This document shows positions 47,575 through 57,662 of a DNA stretch of 64,000 bases, in pieces. The DNA is from Icerya purchasi (lineage: Eukaryota > Arthropoda > Insecta > Hemiptera > Monophlebidae). Location: the NCBI GenBank assembly GCA_039619475.1, contig CM077116.1, positions 380,332,760 to 380,396,759 of the forward strand. The letters are read 5' to 3'. How positions within the stretch are numbered: position 1 is the first letter of the stretch; every line of letters begins with the position of its first letter. Both the position numbers and the translations under genes were made by a program. A model generated the notes under the pieces. The model saw nothing but the letters and a program-made list of their open reading frames with translations. It ran no database searches and was not told the DNA's origin.

Positions 47575-48170
47575 AAAGTTAGGTAATTGGAATCGCATCT
47601 CGGCACCATTTTCTTTTTAGCCTCCTGGCTGGATTTCCCGATAGAGTGCTTCTATACATTTTTCTGATGTTTGGATTACAGTGATGTGATAATTTGTCGA
47701 AGAATTTTTCATACTGTTCTTTATGGGTTTCTTCAACGAATGGCATCCTTAGATCATTGTGCAGGGTCTCGTTAGATACACATACTTTGCGGCTGCTTTC
47801 AACGTTCGATCCGCTGCAAGTTTGATCTGCCAGCACTACCGTACAGCTCAGTTCCGTATTTCCATATCGATATGATGTAGGTTAAATTGCCTTTTTAACT
47901 TCAGACTTAGTGGTGAGTAACGACTTAGTAGCGGATATAACGTCCTGGTACGAACCATCATCTTTATCCGCACATGTGCTATATGATACCGCCATGTGAG
48001 CGCCTATCCAACGTGATTCTTAAGTACTTCGCCATTTCCGATTGTTGTATTTCTATATTGTTAATTTTTACGCTGGGACACAGTACCAACATAACCTCGT
48101 TAAACCGGATACGCCAATCTCTGGCTCATTCCTGAATCCTGTTTACTTGTTGCTGCACCGCCGTAGTCGC
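47575..48170 (-). pseudogene. Antisense Jockey-type LINE C-terminal relic
   Basis: On the minus strand, from about 48165, the sequence reads ARDWRIRFNE, VKINNIEIQQSEMAKYL and ITLDRR (RT blocks 6-7). After frame changes come YGTELYGSAGRSN (thumb) and, in the 85-codon frame 47836-47579, NETLHNDLRMPFVEETHKEQ, the run KLSHHCNPNIRK, and the extreme C-terminal ARRLKRKWCRDAI. The last block (RRLKR.W.RD) is a signature of the C-terminus of Jockey-clade ORF2 proteins. Several indels are present and the upstream RT palm is missing. Confidence 0.75.
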
Positions 48171-49477
48171 CTTACATAAAAATAAAAACAAAAAGGTCTA
48201 GCCACGAGTAAAAAATATTATTTTATTATGTTTACTCGTGCCACTACTAGAGCGTAATCGCAATAATATGAAATAATTTTTTTTTTTCATTTTTATTTAA
48301 ATTTTGCATTTCTTTATGCGATTCAAGCATTGTCTAAAAATTAATATGGGTGAATTATTATACGTATATGTGTATACTTTGACGTTATGGGGCGTCACCG
48401 TGGTCAAATCCGCCCCTAAAACTACCTGTAACATTGTTTTAAAAAAAAACCCTAAAAAGAAACTCTTTTTATTTCGAAACATTAATTTTATTTATTATTG
48501 TTGTTCTGTCAACATGCGCGGTAGTGCATACAACCGAGTTGGAAAAATTGACTGGCTTATCGGAATGCTTAAAAATGTGCTTTTCAAGGCGCTGTAACTT
48601 TTGTCTAATATAGATAAAAATGTAATTTTCAAAATTTGTCGTGGAATTTGAAAGATCTACGAATTACCGAAATTTCAGTTTTCTACAGTTAACCACACTC
48701 GAGATTGGACACACCGTTTGAAGCAAAAAAGTTGACCGATATTAAACATATAATAATGCATTTATATAAGACGATCAACGTCTGTCAATCGAAGAAAGCT
48801 GATGAAATTCGGTTGTTCATACTGAAAAGAAAAATGATAAAATCGAAAAATTTTAAATTCCCGCCCCAAATGAGTTCAAAATTGTTCAATTTTGAAATGA
48901 TAGCCTAAAAATAAAAACTCGCGTCGTAACGTCTGCTTGAAGTGAAATAATCCTATGCTGGAATCTAAATTACGGAAAAATTATGAAACCTAAAAAATTC
49001 TTAATACTTTAAGCATTAAGTTGAAATCGTTAAATTTTTAAATATTTGCATTAAAATCAAAATACGCAGCAATAACTCGAAAAGGTAGACGACACATGAA
49101 ATTTGGTATATAATGCACTCCGGACTCTTAAGTAGTAGCGCGAAAATTAAAAAATCGAAAAAATTTTATTTGCGAAAACCCAAATGAGGAGTCTAAATTT
49201 CAAACATTTTAGGTACTTCTGCAAAAATCGATACATCTAACAGCAACTGAAAAAGTCGAGAAATCAAATTTGCTAAGTACAACACACTCCTTTCACTTAT
49301 CAATAGTAGGAAAATTATAAATACAAAGCATGAAATATTGTCAAATTTTGTAGTGTTTCTCGGAAATTAGAATGCACAGCGTAACGACTATTCGATGGAA
49401 AAAGTTAAAATTTAGCATGATGGACCCTTTTGACGTGTAAAAAACAGAGAAATTATGAAAACTAAAAAACTCTAAAT

Positions 49478-50035
49478 CTTCTTCTCCTTCGTTAGCCATT
49501 ATCAGTGCACAGCTGGACGAAGGCCTCCCCAATTTTTTCCAAACGCTGCGATTTTATGCTTGTTCTGAATTTTAGAATTTCACCTGTCCATCGTATTTTC
49601 GGTCATCCTAAGGGTCGTTTGCCATCAGATTTCCATGATGTTACCACACTTATCCAGCGGTCTTCATCTCTAGCCACATGTCCATAAATCTCCATTTACT
49701 ATTTTTAATGATATATACTGCATTTGTCACTTTCATTGTTTCTCGGATACGCCTCTTCGTCCATCTTCAGAGTAATCCCCAACATAGACCTTTCCATTTT
49801 TCGTTAATTAATTCTTGTTTTTTGTTCCATTTTTTTTCATTAATAACCATGTTTCGCTAGCGTATGTTAGAACTGGAAGAGAACTCACTGGTCAAACACT
49901 CTTTTTTTTTAGACTTGGGGGAGTTGTAGTGTCTTTAAGTATATTCTTAAGTTTTGAGAACAACATCCATGTTAATTGTATTCTTCTGGATATTTCATCT
50001 TCTAAGTCATTTGTTCGTTTGTTCCTTTAATCAAT
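49478..50035 (-). pseudogene. Antisense LINE C-terminal relic inserted in the tandem array
   Basis: Read on minus from about 50030: ISRRIQLTWMLFSKLKNILK, a KVFDQ-type block, VLTYASETWLLMKK (thumb), MERSMLGITLK (about 49785), KWRFYGHVARDEDRWISVV, SWKSDGKRPLG.PKIRWTGEI and a GEAFVQLCTDNG end near 49500. This is the standard C-terminal succession of the insect LINE group annotated as endonuclease-reverse transcriptase, ending in a GAA-rich tract (GGAGAAGAAG). The catalytic half is absent and several frame changes are needed. It splits the tandem array. Confidence 0.75.
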
Positions 50036-51083
50036 AAAAAACTGTAAATACGAAACCGTAAATGGGTTCAAAATTCAAAATTTTAAAATATTTTATGAAA
50101 ATCAAATTATCCGGCAAATAGAGCTACAAGAGGTTGGAACTGGGTACGTGTAACACTCTTAACTTAAAAACATCAAGCATGGAAGACGGAAAAGTTTTAT
50201 TACGAATCCATAAATAAATCAAAATATTATAGTTTTTAAGTATTTTTACTGAAAAACAAAATACAAAGTAATATAACTGCAATAGACAGCAAGCTGAAAT
50301 CGAGTAAGTGCAACACACTTTTGTAAAGAACAGGCAATGTATGAAACTTGAAAATTTTTTATATAAAAACCTTTAAACGGAATTGAAAATTACCGAATTT
50401 TTAAGTATTATTATGGTTATCGTAATATCCAGCAATGAAGCTGAAATGTCGTAAGCACAACACTTTTCAGTTGTAAATAACGGGAAAATCATAAAGTCTA
50501 AAAAGTTTTGATTATAAATGTCTTTATAAGTCTAAATTCACTAATTTTTAAGTACTAGAAAGCTGAAATTTTATATCGACAACGTTTCTTAATTGCAAAA
50601 AAGCGGGAATAGTGCGGAGTCTAAAAAATTCTTAATACGTAACCCTAATGGAGCCCAATTCCAAATTTTTAAGCATTTAGTTTAAAATTAGAATACTTAA
50701 CGAATACAGTACCATTCGATGGGTACAAAACCTTTTTATTTTTCAGTAATGAAGAAATTATAAAACTTAACATATTTCAATTGTATAAACCCACATGAGC
50801 CCACTTTTCCCAAATTTTGAAGAAATTTTTTTAAAAGTTGAAATATCTAGTTATATGTAAGAGTTTCAGAAAGCCGAAATTTGTTTGGCATGACACTCGA
50901 ACTTTCAAACGGTCAGAAAATAGTGATAGGTAAAAAATACAAAGCTCCAAATGAGTTCAAAATTTTCAAATTTCAAAGTGTTCCTATAATAATTAAAATA
51001 CGCGAAATAATAATGTTTATTTAAGATCAAAGGTTAAATTTTATGACACAGAACACTTAATTTATAGGTAGTAGGAAATTTTT

Positions 51084-51089
51084 GAACTC

Positions 51090-51123
<34 letters not shown>

Positions 51124-51130
51124 GAACTCG
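51084..51130 (-). other. Poly(T) run of 32 flanked by a 7-bp direct repeat
   Basis: GAACTCG at 51084-51090 and again at 51124-51130 flank 32 T and one G. A pure A tail between target-site duplications is what a LINE- or SINE-type insertion truncated to its tail would leave (minus-strand orientation). Expansion of a T tract within a duplicated word is the alternative. Confidence 0.5.
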
Positions 51131-51299
51131 AAAATTTATAAATCCAAAGTGCTAAATATGTCTAAATTTCAAAACCAAAATACGCAGTAATAAATAAGTG
51201 TGGAAAATTAACATGAGGTATTGCACTGCTGCTAAACCTATTGTTTTAAATATCATTGCTAAAAGTAATTTGTTCGTAAGAAGATTACAAAAAAATAAA

Positions 51300-51900
51300 A
51301 GGATCAAATTAATAAGTTATGCCCCGGTAATCTTCTAGTGATAGTCGGCATAAGCGAACTAAGCAACGTTGAGATAATGAACAGGAAAATAGAAACACTA
51401 AATTCAATATTAAATAAGCTTGGTCTGAGTTTAAATCCTGACAAAAAAATTTACTCCGAGAAAATTCAGTAAGAAGTAATTCTAACAGAAAATAAAGAAA
51501 AAAGGTGAAATTAAATCAACAAAATATAACTTTCGATGCAAAAATTAAAAGTAATAGATTAAAATATAAGCTGTAACAAACATGTACAACATATAACTCT
51601 AAAAACTAAAAAACATCACAATAAACTGATACATATATTGCTGTACAATGAAAAATTTGGATTGAATGCAAAAAAAAAAAATGATACTATATAATGCTCT
51701 TTTCCCATCAATCACAAAATTTATATATCTTTAACCGTATTTCAAAAAATTTAAAAAAGAAGATGCAAAAAGTTAACATCACTTATAGGACATATCAGCA
51801 TACAGAACTGTATCGTATAGTTCCGTTTACGTAATAGCCGATGCAGCTCCTGTAGATCTTCAAATGGAATAAGTTAATCATATCTAAAAAACCAGAATAG
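51300..51900 (+). pseudogene. R1-like LINE reverse-transcriptase C-terminal fragment
   Basis: From about 51325 the plus strand reads NLLVIVGISELSNVEIMNRK, NSILNKLGLSLNPDKK (RT block 5/6), and further on ALFPS. Near 51800 YRTVSYSSVYVIADAAPVDL is a hallmark of the region after the RT in R1-clade LINEs (usual form YRTVST..LqVlAG.pPiDL), followed by SKTRIERR. Frame changes occur between these blocks. The catalytic YADD and everything upstream are absent. Confidence 0.6.
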
Positions 51901-51959
51901 AAAGAAGAGCTAATAAATCATGTACAAAAGTACTAAAATAAATATTAAAGGGGAGAAAA

Positions 51960-53100
51960 GAAAAACATAAATCTAATTCTTCGGCACTTCGTTCGGTCTT
52001 TCTTGCCTCCTGCGTGAGGAAGCTTTTCAAAAATTTAATAAACAGACGTCTCGATTGCTGGTTCGAACACGGCAATTTGTTATCTAACAAAATATATTTC
52101 GTTTCTGCCCAGCACGTCGCTACCAGTACGTTTTTGGCAGACATTATGACAAAAAATTTCTTATTGCTTCTGTTGTTGACATCCCCGCAGCCTTTGACAA
52201 TGTCCATCTCACTACTTTCTTCGATATAATGCTGTCTTTTAACATGCCGGCTCACTTTTCTTCTCTTGTCTGTAATCTTTTCAGTTATAGAACTGGCATT
52301 CTTTTCTCTCTTCTCTACACCGTCGACGGGTTAATATTTCGCGGATTTCTTCAGAGTTCTTGCTTTAGCCCAATTCTGTTCAGTATATACTTCACCAACA
52401 TTGCTTCTTTGCTGTCAAATTCTTGCCCCCTACGTCATTCTCATCTACTCGTCCCGTCACAATATATCTATCGCCAGCTCCTAGCTCCAAAACTCTTTAA
52501 TATCACTGGAAAATTCTTTATCGAGTATATTTATGTTTTCATCTCTTCTGTTAAATCCTTTGTTTTTGTTTTTGAAATAATGATCCGATCTCTTTCCCTC
52601 TTTCTTTCGGTATTTAAGCGTTTTTCTCAACAGTCGTCTTTTGTTTCATAATTTAGCAGCTATTTCACGGCTAAAATTTCTTTCACATACTGATTCGGGC
52701 GGAAGACGCTTTTAACCAAATTCTAATATTGTCTCCGATTTCCATTTGCCTCCGTCAGCTTTCACCGTTTATTTATCCTCGTGACAGGCTGCCATATTTT
52801 TCCTTCACTTTTTCCACCCTCTCCTACATCCCATTAATCGTCCTTACACAACTACCCCAACCAATCCTGTCCCTCAACATGTTGTTAAAATAGAATTTTT
52901 AAATATCCCGGGCTCTCTTTTCCGCGACTATGTAATCTTTACTGGTGGCTCCAAAGAAGCCAATGGAGTTGGTTCGGCTTTTTTCTTTCCTATCCTAAAT
53001 TATTCTGAAACATTTAGACTTTTTTCCTTCTGTTGAATTTTCTATGCCGAGTATAATACTGCTATTCCGCGTACCGTCCTCTAATTCGAGTTTATTTCGG
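51960..53100 (+). pseudogene. LINE RT and start of RNase H, decayed
   Basis: The plus strand reads LRKLFKNLINRRLDCWFEHG (RT block 2), DIPAAFDNVHLTT in another frame (block 3, with Asp), MPAHFSSLVCNLFSYRTGIL, RGFLQSSCFSPILFSIYFTN (block 4, PQGS changed to LQSS), a YSSRHNIYRQL stretch, and near 52925-52985 YVIFTGGSKEANGVGSAFFF. The last is the first RNase H block with the catalytic Asp replaced (TDGS to TGGS). Many stops interrupt it. Its flavour resembles the RNase H relics at 7.4-8.2, 14.9-15.4 and 62.3-62.7 kb. Confidence 0.65.
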
Positions 53101-53413
53101 AATAGGGTGCGAAAATGATTTTAAGGTGAAATTAAAATTAGCAAACAGTAATAAAATAATCACGTGAAAACCCAGAAACTGTATGTCAGCTGAGAGGTAA
53201 TTTTAGAAAGGCAAAGTATAAAAGTGAAATTCTGTACATATAACACACATTCTTAGCCGGTAATATAGGGCAAAATGGTTAAATCGGCACATATTTAAAA
53301 AAATAGAAAACCTACGTAGTGAAATTGTAAGATTTTTATCGATTTTGAAAAAAAAACAAAACAGATTTGCATAAAAATGTTTAAATTAACGAATTACATT
53401 TTATAATTAACGA

Positions 53414-53415
<2 letters not shown>

Positions 53416-53444
<29 letters not shown>
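53416..53444. repeat. Poly(A) tract, 29 nt
   Basis: Homopolymer run preceded by two direct copies of AATTAACGAAT (53384-53394 and 53405-53415). Not readily interpreted as a retrotransposon tail, since the A run follows the second copy. Confidence 0.8.
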
Positions 53445-53446
<2 letters not shown>

Positions 53447-53480
53447 TTTGAAAACGATGCAGGGATTTGACACCGACGGT

Positions 53481-54396
53481 TCGAAAATTACGGTGTCTTT
53501 ATTTCAATTGGAAATTTCATAAATTTCTGAAATACGAGATTATAAATACTCTTAAACAGTATTAATCGAAGAAATGTGAAATCTTAAATATTCAATTATT
53601 ACGCTAGAAAAAATCCCAAAATTCTGAATAAATTTAATTCTACAAATAGTGTAAATGATATAGGACAAATTAAGATCGATTCCGAAAATTTCGCCTAAAC
53701 AAAATTGTAAGCACTGTAATAAAAAATAGATATCGTTACTTTAATCTATAGAAAAACCAGTACACTTATATTAAATAATTAAACAAAATGCGATGAAAGA
53801 AAATGCTGCAAAAATAACTTCCATTTGTAATCATATAATAGAATGTATAAGTAATCGTAAAATGGAGTACGATACCAAGGATTTAATTGAACAGATTACA
53901 TTCATGATTCACTCCGCATTACTGTAATCACATAAACGTGTACCCTATTCAGTTTTTTGATGGGAATGAGCAAGGAAAAATAGCAGTTTCTATTGCAGAT
54001 GATTATTTTTACTTTAATACGTGCATACGGATTTTTAATTGTGGAATTTTTTTATTCTCCCTTCACCCGTTTTTCAATAAAAAATATAAAATTGAATAAA
54101 CTCACGTAATTTACGAAAACGCTATCAGTTTGATTCTACAAAGCCCATGTAACGTTTAATATTTTCCACCCACCTACCAGTAAAATACGAAAATTTAAGT
54201 CAGCATTTTTTTAGATCATTTTGAATGCTCTAACTTATTTTGGTATACGGTTTATTTAAAAAAAAAGGACAAAATTGATTTTTTAAAAACAACTGTGCAA
54301 CTCTATTCGACTGTAAATAAATTTTGCTAATTATTGGCTCTTCTTGTAGTTCATAAATATGTAAAATACAAAAGCATATAAACAAATCTAACATAC

Positions 54397-54432
<36 letters not shown>

Positions 54433-55787
54433 GACATAATGATTGTACATTACCATCACAACTTTTTTATTTTGTCGTTAAGGAATTCTTTTTTCTTTTA
54501 AATTTTTTTAAACTCGTCGCAAATTTTGAAAATTCTTCCAAGAAACTGAAATATGGATTCATTACTTACATGTGTAGTGTTTTCCATCAATACACAACAC
54601 GTCCGGAAAAAAAATATTTTTTTAGATTTCTAGGTTTCCAGCAGCCTGCGGTAATTTAAATTTGAAGCTAAAATATCGTTATATTTTGTTTCCAAAGTAT
54701 CCCCTTTTTGATACATATTTACGAAAACTAAATTCGTTTGCCGTTTTTAGATCCGAATGGGCTTTTAAAATTAAATGGTTACTGAAAATGTTTATTGCGA
54801 TGTGCAAAGTTTTCGTTTGTTGCATATTTTGTAAATTTCAGCAATAATAATATCGGTTGGCAAGTTATATACATTTTGAAGTGATTTTTAGGTAATTTTA
54901 AATTCGTCATATTAGATATTTCTAACTTTTTACGCGATGTGTAGCACTCAAGGGTTAGAAAAGCTATTCGACCATTATGCATTTTCTGTAAGAGCATTTG
55001 AATACTATTTCTGTACATAACTTTACATTTAAATGTGTAGCCGTCATAATTTTTCCGCATAAAAAAACATCAAAAATTATCATCCGGCTTATAATAAGTA
55101 CATCACAGTAATTCGACACTGTTTTTAACTGCTCCGTTTCTAATCATAGAAAGTAAAAAGATGTGTTTGAGAATTGTTATTTTACAGCGGCTTTGTAGAA
55201 TTCCAACTGTTCCAGAAATATTCATCCTCGTAATAAAACTGTCAACATTGATAATTGCTTAATATTAATAGTATAATATGGAATTAACATTAATAGAGTA
55301 TATATGAAAGCGAAATATTTTATTACAATTAGTATAACTTGTAAATAAAGAAAAATTTTAGCTGTCACTGTGTCATCATATAGTATACACGTCTGATCAC
55401 AAACTTGAAACTAGAAAGATAAAAGATCATAAATGTAAACAGAGACAATTCGGAGTATGTTAAATTACCGAAAGTTGAGCTAACCGGCAAATTGCAAAAG
55501 CCAGAATTAATTTTTAATGATTATAAATGAGAACATATAAATATATGTATCACAATGTTATTTATCAAAAGTAGTATATTATAATATTTGTTTCCTAAAG
55601 GAAAAATGACACTGGAAGTTTAAACAATTAGTATATATTATTAAAAATTAACCTGGCCTATTGTGAAATATTTTTTAATAAACCGTCGTCGTCGTCGTTG
55701 TAGAGGAGATGATATTTTGTAATAGATAAATCGGTGTTATTGTTTTTCGTTGGCGGATTTTAAATATCACTTTTTTAAGTATACGAC
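53481..55787. other. Non-coding AT-rich DNA
   Basis: It contains a TTA microsatellite (about 54400-54432), a single block related to the 38.3-38.9 kb tandem repeat (about 54590-54700: CGGAAAAAAAATA, TTTCCAGCAGCC, TTTCCAAAGTATCCCC), and a CGT run at about 55684-55700. Confidence 0.5.
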
Positions 55788-56211
55788 GCGTAAAAATCTT
55801 GAAAGCCATCGAAAAATGTTATAAAGCGGCCATCAGTTTTTGAGTCCAACAAATATCATGGTCCCGGTGCCATTATTAGTTAAGAAAATTAAACTTAACG
55901 AATGCTATAATACAATGCACATTTTAATAGTAATAAATAAAGGCCCACACCCTTGACATGATGTCGTCGGTGATTGTGAAGTTAAGAGGTTCATAATGGG
56001 GCGAGACTCGAATTGCGCACCGCCGTTTACCTGGCCGACGGTTAAAAAAGTTTTAGTAATCTAAACACTCGAATTGCGCATCGAAAGTTTGCCGGTATGA
56101 AATATAAAAAAAAAGAACGAAAACGAAGCATCGTGACCATGATATTTGTTGAACTCAAAAACTGATGGCCGCTTTATAACATTGTTCGATAGCCGCTCAA
56201 CATTTTTACGC
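55788..56211. mobile_element. Inverted-repeat element, 76-bp arms (about 424 bp)
   Basis: Left arm 55788-55863 (GCGTAAAAATCTTGAAAGCC, then ATAAAGCGGCCATCAGTTTT) and right arm 56135-56211 are reverse complements with a few mismatches. The interior carries two near copies of CTCGAATTGCGCA (about 56008 and 56069) and the block GATTGTGAAGTTAAGAGGTT (about 55972), which also occurs at 46286. No target duplication was identified. It is probably a non-autonomous DNA transposon; superfamily unknown. Confidence 0.6.
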
Positions 56212-57000
56212 AATTTCAAATTTGCGCGCGCGCGATGCGACTAAAAAGGTTGTGTGTCAACGGGTCTCTTTAAATTGAACTTAATTTTATTCTTAAGAAA
56301 TATGCCGAAGATATTTTTACCGGGCAGTATTCTCTTTAAAGCAGAGTTGATATTTTTCCACTCGCTTGGTTCAAAGAAATAGTCCAGTATCGGTGATGTC
56401 TTCTTTTCTTCCAATTTACTCTTAAGACCGTTAGGGACCATACTCACGAAGCGTATTTTTCTACGTTTATCAGTTCGAACTTTGAGTACACATTTTTTTT
56501 TTGTATTCTGAAAGTTATTGAGCTCGACTTAAGTCACAATTCATTTTTGCTATTACACAGACATACAATGTATTGTATTTGTATGTATGTACTGAGATAA
56601 CTTTCGTTAATGATTCTGCAAAATATCACTTTACCGAAGAAGTGAAAAGGTTGATTTGTATTATATTCGGTTCGCTCTAGGAGTTTTAAAGAAAATTTCA
56701 TTTCATTTTAAAAAATTCAGTAATAAAATTTTCAATAACATTCAACTGATTTTTTTTTGCCAAAAATTGGTTCTGATCTAAGCCGGTCCAAGTACAATAT
56801 TCGAATTTGTTGAAAGTTAAAAAAAAAGCAAACTATAGAGAGAAAATAGTAAATTAAAAAGAGGAAAAAAAGGGGAAACAAAAAGAAAACGATTTTACGC
56901 TACCGAAAAAAAACCGATAATGGACTGAGAAAACAAATTTGCCCGAAAAAAAAAAGAAAAAGAAAAAAGAAAATAATCAATTTGTTTTTACCATTATGGA
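56212..57000. other. Non-coding DNA
   Basis: AT-rich, with A-rich runs at 56820-56975. No recognised gene. Confidence 0.45.
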
Positions 57001-57466
57001 AATGTTCGATTTTTCGATTTACAGCGTTACGCAACAAATTCGCGTCGGCGGCGCAGGTCTTTACAGAGATCCGATAAAATGTCGTTCAATGTCTCCCCGA
57101 CTGTGACATAGGTAAGCCGATCTCAAACGGACGAAATCATTTCTGCTGCAGACTAATGTTTACTTTTCCTGCAGTGGACTTCCAGCATACCATCACGCTC
57201 TATAAAGCGAGGAGGCGCACGTGCGATCCAGCACCGTTACGATAGGCGTAAATCGCCTCAGCAGACTAGTGGGTCATGAAGCAGAGGTTGACACAGCGGC
57301 AGGTATTCCATTCAGACGACAGCGCGGTCGCGAGACAACGCTGAGAAATCCTTGAAGACTTTCGAGGCCATCCCGTATCGATGTTGCGTACGTCAACCGC
57401 AAATAGCCGCATCGTCGCGGCAAAGGTTGAACAATCGAGTGATCTGGCTGCATGCAGTCGACCGAC
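57001..57466 (+). promoter_or_regulatory. Candidate proximal promoter region
   Basis: A GC-richer, non-repetitive stretch immediately upstream of the TATA box at 57467. It contains a second TATA-like motif (CTCTATAAAGCG near 57199) and a CACGTG E-box near 57216. Apart from position and composition there is no direct proof of function. Confidence 0.4.
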
Positions 57467-57474
57467 TATATAAG
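57467..57474 (+). promoter_or_regulatory. TATA box of a candidate host gene
   Basis: TATATAAG in a GC context (GACTATATAAGGCAGAGG). An initiator-like TTTAGTT lies at 57492-57498, 28 bases downstream at its central A, which is within the normal TATA-to-start distance for arthropod promoters. Confidence 0.6.
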
Positions 57475-57494
57475 GCAGAGGCAATGTGCAATTT

Positions 57495-57662
57495 AGTTAT
57501 TCGGATTATCACCGGCGTACTATCCTGCAGACAGTTCACTGCGTTAAGACAAATTGTGCCGTTAACAACTGCATAACAGTTATCAGTAGTTTTTCGAATT
57601 TTTCGGTAATAAACGTTGGTACGTTATTTCACACAGACGAAGAAATGGCTTCCTACATTCAG
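57495..57662 (+). CDS. Candidate first exon of a host gene: 5' UTR plus six codons (MASYIQ), then a splice donor
   Basis: A 5' leader of about 150 nt runs from the inferred start site to GAAGAAATGG, a good insect translation context (A at -3, G at +4). Coding begins at 57645: ATG GCT TCC TAC ATT CAG (M-A-S-Y-I-Q), followed at once by GTAATG, giving a CAG|GT splice donor and a phase-0 intron. A very short first coding exon is typical of insect cuticular-protein and some other secreted-protein genes, whose first intron interrupts the signal-peptide codons. The family cannot be decided from six residues. The next exon was not found before the window ends at 64000. Confidence 0.5.

Larger units (their letters stand above)
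48605..53480. repeat. Decayed tandem array, units about 125-170 bp, interrupted by LINE insertions
   Basis: A recurring, diverged unit runs through 48.6-49.47, 50.04-51.24 and 53.1-53.4 kb. Landmarks in each unit: GAAAATTATGAAA-CTAAAAAA, AATGAGTCTAAATTTCAAA, TTTTTAAGTA, AAAATCAAAATACGCAGCAA, GCTGAAAT, and GTGCAACACACTTTT. The last landmark recurs near 49112, 49276, 49414, 50143, 50303, 50450, 50574, 50719, 50887, 51043, 51211 and 53236. After the 49.5-50.0 kb insertion is removed, spacing averages about 155 bp. The array is non-coding. Short open frames inside it are chance. Confidence 0.75.

Noticed and set aside
49505..50030. Plus-strand open frames at 49505-50030
   Set aside because: The minus strand here reads as a LINE C-terminus with several conserved blocks; the plus frames are its shadow.
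53384..53444. Poly(A) of 29 with adjacent 11-bp direct repeats considered as a retro-insertion
   Set aside because: The A run follows the second repeat instead of lying between the two, which does not fit a target-site duplication.
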